In this document: positions 1 to 8,500 of the stretch, piece by piece
Layout: each line of letters starts with the position of its first letter
How positions within the stretch are numbered: the first letter of the stretch is position 1
Origin: Helopsaltes ochotensis
Lineage: Eukaryota; Chordata; Aves; Passeriformes; Locustellidae
Assembly (NCBI GenBank): GCA_013400155.1
Contig: VXBM01001206.1
Location: 171,874 to 235,873 of the forward strand
Direction of reading: 5' to 3'
DNA: 64,000 nt
Translations under genes and position numbers: made by a program
The notes under the pieces: model-generated
What the model saw: the letters and a program-made list of their open reading frames with translations, nothing else
Told to the model about the DNA's origin: nothing
The model's database searches: none

Positions 1-3000
1 CTTAGGAAAGAACCCCAACACATCCTCTGACTTAATGCATATCTGTCTGCAAATGTCCACAAGGAAAAGCTTAAATGCACCAAATGAACAACAAATTCTA
101 TTTTCCCACCTTATTACAAAATTATTTATAAATACAGAAATAAAAGTTAGTTTTATTCTGTAAAAAAAATTCTTTGACTCAGAATAAAGTACCTCCAACA
201 CCTTATCTGCTTTAAATGATAGTATAGAAAAACCTAAGAGATACTAAGTTGAAACTCAGCCTTTTCTAAAAAAGGAAAGTCCTACAGAATTTCACCACAA
301 AAGTGCCTTTTCTTGAATTATCACCAGATTTTGTTCACAAAACAAAACAAAGCAAGTAAGTTTTACAAAGTAACCCGGGCATTTCTTACCTATTTGTACT
401 ACACCTGTAGTAATTTGACAGCATGAATTTAGACAGTTTGTCCCTTATTAAGAAATTCTCAGTCTCCCCATACCTTCTCTGAAACAGAAGCAAAACCTTT
501 GGTTGGATGCTGAGTTCTCATATCAAAAACATGGAATTTTCCCTCAAGCGACGTGGCCACCAGCTTATTCATATTTATATCTTTTCTGTCAAACTCCACA
601 CTGCAAACCTGGACACAGAACAAGATAAATCCAGTCTTGTAATTTAAAAAAAACGGGTGATTTGTAAATATGTATTAATCATTGATTATTTCCACAGTAA
701 CATCATCACCAAATAAAAAATAAACAAGTTCATCTGAAAACATGAATCAACCTCATCCTGTCCTGATCAAGAATGTTGAGGGGAACAACTTGCTGAATCT
801 AAATGAAATTATTCCTTGGTACAATCTCAGCAGAAACATCTTCTGGGTATGTTTCACACAGACAGAATCCTTTTAATTTCCCCATCCTACACAGGAGCTG
901 GAATGAGAAACACTTTTATGATTTCCTTACCCCATTCTTGATGTTGGTCTCCCATCGTAGTGACATGGTTTTTAAGTCAAACAATTTAATGTCCCCGTTG
1001 TCATATCCAGCACACACAACACGTTCCTCTTGATTGTAAGCATTGCCTGGACACAGAGAGGGAATTAACCAGAAAACACAGAACCTCTTTAGCCTGTAAA
1101 TTTCAGAAGTCCCAGACCTGCAGTTTCAACTTACATTTATACAACAACAATGAAAAGTTACTGCTGGGATATTAAGATGTGGTTTTCAAAGCTGAAGGGT
1201 CTAGAAAAATCCTGTGTGGGACACAAGCAGCTTTGCTGCCTCCAAAGAAAAATACAGAGCTCACATCAAGCCTTGATGTTTTCTCTGATGAGGTCTTCAG
1301 CTTCAAGGGTCTTCTCTTAATTCAATCCTTAATGCTTGGTAGCTGGAACTACACTACAGCAGTGATGGCTTCCCTGTACATTTACATTCCTTCAGGAGCA
1401 CACAGCTGGATATACTGTTTTTACATCCCTAGGCACATGAATAAAGCTTGCACAGCTTATCTGTGAAACCACAGAGTCATCAGATCATTTAGGTTGGAAA
1501 AGGCCTTCAAGATGATCAAGTCCAACTCAAAATGCTGACCAAAAGTGATTAGAGAATGAGTCCAAAACCCAACTATCCCAAACCCACAAAACTGGTTTAT
1601 TTTGAAGGAGAAAACTTGACAAGTAAATTTAACAGTGTGGAAAAGCAAAATCTGCTACTTATGCATCCATACAAAACAAAGTATTCCATAACATCCTGAA
1701 ACACATTGATAACCATCAAAGCACAGGCCTAGGAGAGGGAGGAATGGCCATAACCAGCTCAATTACCAAATGCCACAGTCCAGCAGTCTCTTTTGCTCTC
1801 CCCCTGCACAGGTTCCATATTAGCCACAGGAGTGTCATTCTGCCTCGGGTCCCACACCTTCACAGTTCCTGGGAAAGAAAGGCAGTAGATTTTGTGTGGG
1901 GAACACACTGTCACACCGTGTTCACCTTCCCAGGAAAGCCCTTGGCTTTTCATCCTCATCATTCAAAAGAAAAGAGCAACTCTTTCAATTCTAGAAAGCC
2001 TCCCTGTGTTTTGTGGATGTAAGAAAGAACCACAAAACCCAACAGAAACAGAATGGAAGCATTTTTGTAAAGGATGCATTTTCTCTAGCTGATATTTGCA
2101 TTCATTCTGGTTTGTGTGCCTTCTGTCTGTGCCCAGTGACAAGAGTACCTTTTTCGTATCTTATCTTCTAGAAGGATTAGAGACATTCGGTCCCAAGCAA
2201 GACTCAAAAGACAGTGAACACAGAACCAGTTGCAACAGCTTGTAACTAGTTCAGATGGCAGGCTGTGCCCTGCCATCAGGAGCTTGCAGGCTCAGAGGAA
2301 CTGGAAAGACTTGCAGAGTTCACTAACTCACCATCTCGACTGCCAGTCACAATTTCTGGTGCACCTTCCCCAATTCCTAAGCCACCTACACCATCTATAC
2401 TGTTTATGATTTCCTTATGACCTTTCACAGAATACACTGGTATTTCAGGAGCTTCTAAATTCCTAGGCAAGAAAGAAAAAGAACAGAAAACATGGCATTT
2501 TTCCTTGACACTCAGGGTTTGCATAAAAATGAAAGGAAACTCGAGCACAAATCACAAAAGCTCAGATTAACGGTGAGGACAACTATGGATATCACCACTA
2601 AGAACCAAGAGTCTTTGTTTGAGTCCTTTGGCTACTGTTTTGGACTGCTCCAAAAGGTTTTGCTCTGTGCTCTGGACCTCCCTGTTTGTAAATGCAGCTG
2701 TGGGATTCACCGCAGCAACCAATTTTTTATGCTGGGCTCAGAAATGAATCACACTACAGATCAAAATACTCAATTAGCTTTACTTTCAGTAGGTCTATAA
2801 AACAACTGGATTCATTGATCCCCACTAAGCTCTGACTACTGCTCTTTAACTTCAGGTGAATACTGTATCCAGCCATGAGTTTAATGGTTCTTTCCCACTG
2901 ATTCCCATTCTTTGGGAATGAATTTTATTTTACATTTCAACTAGTTGCATGTAATTCTTGCTATTCCAATGAGAACTGGTAGTTCCTTGACACAGGGCAA

Positions 3001-3473
3001 TATAACAATAATGATAACAAACAATCCCTTTTTGACACTACTACTTTATTTGATCATAAATTTACCTAGACATGAATCACACAAATAATTCAGGGAGCTA
3101 GAGGAAACGTCTGAAACTTCAAGATTAAAAATATATATCTAATCTGGACATGAAATTTAGGTTGAACACCTCTTGTTTGTACTGGTGCAGCCATTCAAAA
3201 GCCTCTTTTCAGAGGATGGCCTCACAGAGCTTTAACAGGTTTTTGTAGCTGCACACAGAAGATGGGAGTGAAGCAGCACTGAACTAATCACAGTGCAGAA
3301 TTCCGTGCTGTTTCTACAAAACAGGCATGGTCCAAAAACAGTAGCCAGCAAAGCTTGCACTGGGTCCCAGCCACAGGCAGCATGGAGAGCATCTCATGGA
3401 AAAGTCACAAACAGAAACCTCTGTTCAGACATGGACAACATCAAGAGAGAACAATTCCAACAGCTGTGCTTAC
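1..3473 (-). other. WDR92 introns 2 to 6 (intron 6 partial)
   Basis: Introns lie at 1-473 (continues off the window), 609-930, 1047-1766, 1869-2331 and 2463-3473. Apart from the short CR1 tail near 1466, I see ordinary A/T-rich intronic sequence with no second gene, RNA gene or organised repeat. Short open frames here, on either strand, are read-through of the WDR92 exons or chance. Confidence 0.8.
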
Positions 3474-5220
3474 CATATGTTAAGGTTTCCATCGAAATCT
3501 CCCGTAGCCAAGTATCTTTGCTGCAGAGATGTAGCACCGAAAGTTCCACATTTTATAGGTTTGGGCTTTTCGATCTTTTAAAGAAAGGGAATGTCTGTGT
3601 CAGCACATGGAAAAGGCAAATAACACCCACAGGCCACGCAGGCCTCGGGAGTGCACAGGGGCAAGCGTCAGCCAAACACACACGGGATTTGTGGTGCAAA
3701 ATACTATCAAAAGTATATCCAAGGCAAGCTACACTTCCAGTTTAGTCCTTGTGCACAGAAAAGCTGAGGGTCCAGTTTGACTGGTCTTGAAGAAAAACAC
3801 TCTGCTTGTGGCCTTATGCACCTGAGGAACTGCTCCGCCTCAAGCAGCAAACACTCAATCCAAGGGGAACAAAAACAACCAAACAAAAAAGCAAATAACC
3901 AGCCAACAAAAAAAAACCCAAAAAATCAACCAACCAACCAACAACCCAAACAGCAAAAAAACCCCAAACAAACAAACGAAAAAAATCCAAAAAAAACCAA
4001 ACGGGGCAGAAACAAGAAACCCATAACACAACGCATGAAATCAACCTAGAAAACACGGCAGTAAACAAAATCACAGAATCACGGCCTCAACTAGGTTGAA
4101 AAGGATCTCTGAGATGGTCGAATTCAACCCACGACCGGCCACCACCTTGCCAACTAAACCATGGCGCTGAGAGCCAAATGCAGCCTTTCCTTAAAACATC
4201 TCCAGGGACACTGACTCCACCACCTCCCCGGGCAGCCCATTCCAATGTCTAATCGCCCTGTCTGTGAGGAAATTCTTCTTAATGTCGAACCTAAACCTCC
4301 CCTGGTGCAGCAGAAGTCTGTTGTTCTGGCACTAGTTGCCTAGGAGAAGAGACAGAATTCCCACATGGATCTAAAACCTTTGAGGCAGTTGTGGAGAGCG
4401 ATGAGGCTACCCCTTAGCAGGAAACCACAGGATCCCCACACTGAACACGCAAACCAGCTCCTTGGTTTTTTATCCCCACATTGAACACAGAAACCTGTTT
4501 TTTTGTTTGTTTTTGGGTTTTTTTTATCCCCACACTGAACACGCAAACCAGCTCCTGGTTATTTTATCCCCACATTGAACACGCAAACCAGCTCCTGGGT
4601 TTTGCTGGTTTGTTTGTTTTTTTATCCGCACACTGAACACGCCAATCAGCTTCAGGATTTTTTATCCCCACACCGAACACGCAAACCAGCTCCTTGGTTT
4701 TTTATTCCCACACTGACACGCACACCAGCTCCTGGATTTTTTATCCCCACAATGAACACGCAAATCAGCTTCAGGTTTTTTTACCCCCACACTGAACACG
4801 CAAAACAGCTCCTGTTTTTTGGTGTTTTTTATCCCCACACTGAACACGCACACCAGCTCCTGGGGTTTTTATCCCCACACCGAACACGCACACCAGCTCC
4901 TGGTTATTTTATCCCCACACTGAACACGCCAACCAGCTCCTGTTTATTTTATCCCCACACCGAACACGCCAAGCAGCTCCTGTTCGTTCCCCCCCGGCTC
5001 CCGGCGGCCGTGCCCGGGCCGCGCTCACCTCCCGCAGCAGCTCCAGGCGGGCTCCGCGCAGCTCGTACAGCTGGACCAGGCCGGTGCCGCGGGCGGCGCT
5101 GCCCAGGCACAGCAGGCGGGCGCTGCGGGGCACCCACTTGCAGTCGAACACGGTGTAGCTCAGCGCCTGCTGGACGTGCGACACCACCTGCGGCCGCTCC
5201 GCGCCCGCGGCCGCCGACAT
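474..5220 (-). CDS. DNAAF10: DNAAF10/WDR92, WD40-repeat dynein-arm assembly factor (5' part, partial)
   Basis: Six coding exons read in frame on the minus strand: 5029-5220, 3474-3574, 2332-2462, 1767-1868, 931-1046 and 474-608. They total 777 nt, 259 codons, and every junction has GT/AG. The start ATG at 5220-5218 begins MSAAAGAERP. The translation tracks human WDR92 closely, for example YTVFDCKWVP (residues 22-31), YSVKGHKEII near the start of exon 3, GTVKVWDPRQ (142-151) and KGFASVSEK (251-259). The human protein is about 357 residues, so roughly 98 C-terminal residues, starting after SEK with the expected AHKSTVWQ block, lie left of the window. Known for the family: a beta-propeller that works with the R2TP/prefoldin-like co-chaperone in cytoplasmic preassembly of axonemal dynein arms. 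It is divergent from PNO1 and shares its promoter. No frameshift or stop was seen in the six exons. Confidence 0.96.
1462..1545 (-). mobile_element. CR1 LINE 3'-end fragment
   Basis: In plus orientation the sequence reads as the reverse complement of a CR1 3' tail: an aatcatttaggttggaaaa-like block, then a tcaagtccaac-like block. It is a short 5'-truncated insertion in WDR92 intron 4. Its edges are approximate. Confidence 0.75.
3868..4010. repeat. A/C-rich low-complexity tract
   Basis: An irregular run of aaac, caac and ccaa words almost without g or t, inside WDR92 intron 1. It sits about 60 bp from the CR1 fragment that follows. It gives false open frames rich in Lys, Asn and Gln. Confidence 0.8.
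4069..4425 (-). mobile_element. CR1 LINE fragment, antisense to the plus strand
   Basis: It starts with the reversed CR1 3' end (cacagaatcacgg, aggttgaaaaggatc) and continues through the typical reversed 3' region: aaaccatggc, ccagggacactgactccacc, gggcagcccattccaatg, ggagaagagac. The insertion is 5'-truncated and directly abuts the minisatellite at about 4432. Identification rests on remembered CR1 consensus words. Confidence 0.85.
4432..4983. repeat. Minisatellite, about 13 units of roughly 40 bp
   Basis: Thirteen imperfect copies of a unit built on atccccacactgaacacgc, then aaaccagctcctgg and a T-rich spacer of variable length. Units differ by small substitutions (ctgaac, ttgaac, ccgaac, atgaac) and by T-run length, so it is an old, diverged array with some longer spacers. 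It lies in WDR92 intron 1, about 45 bp downstream of the exon 1 splice donor in transcript sense and about 235 bp from the start codon. It accounts for the repetitive open frames on both strands. Confidence 0.95.
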
Positions 5221-5560
5221 CCCGCCCCGGCGGAAGCGCCCGGCCGGCCCCTTCCGCCGGCGAAGGCCCCACGTGTGTCCTGCGCAGACATGGAGGGCGA
5301 GGCGGGCGGCAGCTTCACCAGCGTGGCGTCCCGGCGGAGCCGGAGGAAGCGGCGGGCGGGCGGCCAGGAGGCGGCGGGAGCCCCGATGGACACGGCGGAG
5401 CCGCGGCCCAGCAAGCGGCCGGCCTTCCCGCCCGTGGCCGCCGAGGCGCTGGGGGTACGCGGGGCGCTGGGGAACGGCCGGCCCGGGGCTCGGCCGGGCC
5501 CCGCCTCACGGCCCGCTGTGTCTCGCCCCCCGGCAGGTCGGGAAAGGTGAGCTGAGGAAG
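4985..5560. promoter_or_regulatory. CpG island over the WDR92/PNO1 divergent promoter
   Basis: Dense in CpG and very G+C rich, beginning at the minisatellite edge and ending around PNO1 exon 2. It contains the first exons of both genes. Confidence 0.85.
5221..5289. promoter_or_regulatory. Bidirectional core promoter between WDR92 and PNO1
   Basis: Only 69 bp separate the two start codons. Visible sites: CGGAAG at 5231-5236 and its mirror CTTCCG at 5251-5256, both ETS-type cores, and a palindromic E-box CACGTG at 5270-5275. No TATA box is visible. Such ETS-rich CpG promoters are typical of divergent housekeeping pairs. Real start sites are unknown and could lie inside the partner's first exon. 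Confidence 0.75.
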
Positions 5561-8500
5561 ATCCCCGTCCCGGCCAACAGGTACACGCCGCTGAAGGAGA
5601 ACTGGATGAAGATATTCACGCCCATCGTGGAGCATCTGCAGCTTCAAATCAGGTTCAACTTGAAAACGAGGAACGTGGAGATCAAGGTAAGGGGAGCAAC
5701 TTCTGCCTTCCCCAAAGGAGGAGAAGGTTGTGTGCAGAGCTCATGGCACCCTCCAGCGTCTGAAGGGGCCTCCGAGGAAGCCGGAGAGGGGCTCTTTGTC
5801 GGGAACTGTGGTGACAGGACAAGGAGTTACGAGTACAAATAGAAAGAGAGCAAGTTTAGTTTAGGTGTTAGGAAAAATTTTTATTACTGTAAGATTGGTG
5901 AGACGCTGGAGCAGGTTGGACTGGGCAGTGTTCAAAGCCAGGTTGGATAAGGCCTTGAGCAGCCTGGTTTAGTCACAGATGTCCCTGCCCATGGAGAAGA
6001 TGATCTTACCCCAACCCCTTACCCTTCTATGGTTCTACCTCCTAAAAGCACGGCCTCTCCTCAGGGGTGTTCTTGGTCCACAGATTAAAGACTAGAGAAG
6101 TCATAAATCCCGTATAGTGCCTGGAAAAATGGAAACTGTGTGGTGTCACCTCCCCAGGGAGCAAATCTGGCGATTATTGCTTAGAATAAGTAGTTACTGC
6201 AAGTAAAATACAAAAATGCAAACCTGTTCCAGAAGGAGCCAGAAGAAGCTGAGTTATGTACTATAGCATTAGGATTTTCATCCATGTCTTAGATAGGATT
6301 TTGTAACTCAGTGTTTTCCAGCTACTTAAGGTTACCAAGTATTTACCTGACAGTGAACACTTATTTTTTAAGGCAGTGACTCTTCTAATGCCTTTGTTTG
6401 TGTGTGATTTTTCTTTAACGGATTGCACTGCAACACCTTAGGGCACAGACCCCAGTATAAACCTGTAAATCTTGCAGATGCTCATTCTTTAACCTTATTC
6501 CTCCGGAGGAATGTTCACACTAGGAGTTTTTAAGGGCACATCCAAAGTTTTGACATACGAGTCATTGTATTAGCGACATTGACATATGAGATTTTCCAAT
6601 GTAATGATGAAAATACAGACAACAACAAGAATTTTGCTTCCTAACCATGAAATGTTATTACAAGTCTGATGGCAGAAACTGGAGGAAAGGTGACAGAATT
6701 ATCCCTTATTTACATCTTCTGGAAATAACTTCAGGGGAAAGGTGGGTAGGAGCAGGAACTCCTGCAGTTTCACTCAGTAACTGTGCAAGAGAAAACCCTG
6801 GGATTTTAACACCACTTTTTGATGTGATGTCTGGTGAAAAGCCAAGGTAGTTTTGTCCTTGATCAAGCTGATTTCATTTTGCCCATATCCATCATGAATA
6901 TAAAACTTGGAAATGAGTTTCATTCACCTGCTAAGGCATCTTTGGAATATTGTCATTAGAATAACTCTCCTGCCATCACCATCCTTCTCTTTTTTCTGCT
7001 GTTTGCCTTTGCAGTTTAGTTGGTGTTGGTTTGGGGTCTTCTCCACCCAAAGGGTTCTCCTCAGTCAGTGGTGGTGTGGATTTTCAGCAGCTTTTCTCTT
7101 CTCTCCCCTCCAAGCACAAGCTGAACTTTTAAGTTCTGTTTTTAACTTGCCTGGTCCTTATTTGCAAACATAACTTCTTGTCTCACAGACTTGTCAAGAG
7201 ACAAAGGATCTCAGTGCTCTGACGAAAGCAGCTGATTTTGTGAAAGCCTTTATACTTGGATTTCAAGTAGAGGTGAGTCTCCCAACAACCAGAGTGTGAG
7301 GCTGCTCCAGTTTGCTGATCTGTCCCTGGCCTCTCTGCAAATTGAAGTAAGAAATAAAGAAAAATCCTTAGGTGGTTTTCTAGAAATTGATGTTTTCTAT
7401 ACGTTGTGACTGGAGTAAACATCCAGTTTCTTAAGATAAAGCTGGATAAAAAAGTAGCCTTCAGACAGCACATAAACAGAGGACATAGGCTGTGTGAGAC
7501 AAGCATGGAGCAATAATCTCTGAGGTACTCTGCACAGGCAGACTGTTTGTTTTTCTTAAGCCCAAGGCAGTAACCTCCAGTCTGTGCAAAACTCACAGAA
7601 TGACAGAATTAACTAGGTCAGAAAAAACCTTTAAGATCATCAAGTCCAACCTATGACTTAATCCACTAAACCATGGCACCGAGTGCCACATCCAGTCCTT
7701 TTTTAAACACCCCCAGGGATGGTGACTCCACCAGCTCCCTGGGCAGCACAGTCACTCTTTCTGTGAAGTTCTTCCTAATGTCAGGCTAAACCTTTCCTGG
7801 TGCAGCATCAGGCTGTGTCCTCTTATCCTGTCACTGGTTGCCTGGGAGAAGAGACAGCGCCCAGGTGGCTGCACTCTCCTTTCAGGCACTTGCAGTGAGT
7901 GATAAAAACCTGCCTGAGCCTCCTTTTCCCCAGGCTGAGAATCCCTCAATCACTTCTCATAGGACTTTTATTCCACACCCTTCATCAGCCTTGCTGCCCT
8001 TCTCTGGACACATTCCAGCATCTAAAAGTCCTTCTTAAATTGGGATGCCTGAGACAGAACTGGGCACAGCACTCAAGGTGTGGCCTAAACAGTGCCAAGT
8101 ACAGGAGAACAATGACCTCCGTGCTCCTGCTTGACCACACTGTTCCTGATGCAGGGTTCTCTAGATGGAAATATTTGTATTGCTGTTAAAAAAAGTGGAT
8201 TTAACTTCAGCTGTTATTTGCTTGGTTATGTGTATAAAGAGAACTACAGCTCTCAACGGTACCAAAACAACTGCTGATAACTCATCTCCTGCTCTTTTAG
8301 GATGCCCTTGCTCTCATCAGATTAGATGATCTTTTTCTGGAGTCATTTGAAGTTACAGATGGTGAGTATTTTCTGCTCCAGTATTTAAGAAGTCATGNCA
8401 GTCCTTTTTTAAACACCCCCAGGGATGGTGACTCCACCAGCTCCCTGGGCAGCACAGTCACTCTTTCTGTGAAGTTCTTCCTAATGTCAGGCTAAACCTT

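Larger units (their letters stand above)
3575..5028 (-). other. WDR92 intron 1, filled mostly by repeats
   Basis: This 1454-bp intron is bounded by the donor after ...LLRE (exon 1) and the acceptor before IEKPKP (exon 2). From about 3868 to 4983 it is nearly continuous repeat: an A/C-rich tract, an antisense CR1 fragment, then a minisatellite. Only 3575-3867 looks like ordinary intron. Confidence 0.85.

Noticed and set aside
3777..4049. Lys/Asn/Gln-rich 90-codon frame and its hydrophobic antisense frame
   Set aside because: Both come from an A/C-rich low-complexity tract.
4575..5555. 326-codon plus-strand open frame with repeated PHTEHA-like units
   Set aside because: It is translation of the minisatellite followed by the G+C-rich antisense of WDR92 exon 1 and an out-of-frame reading of PNO1 exon 1.
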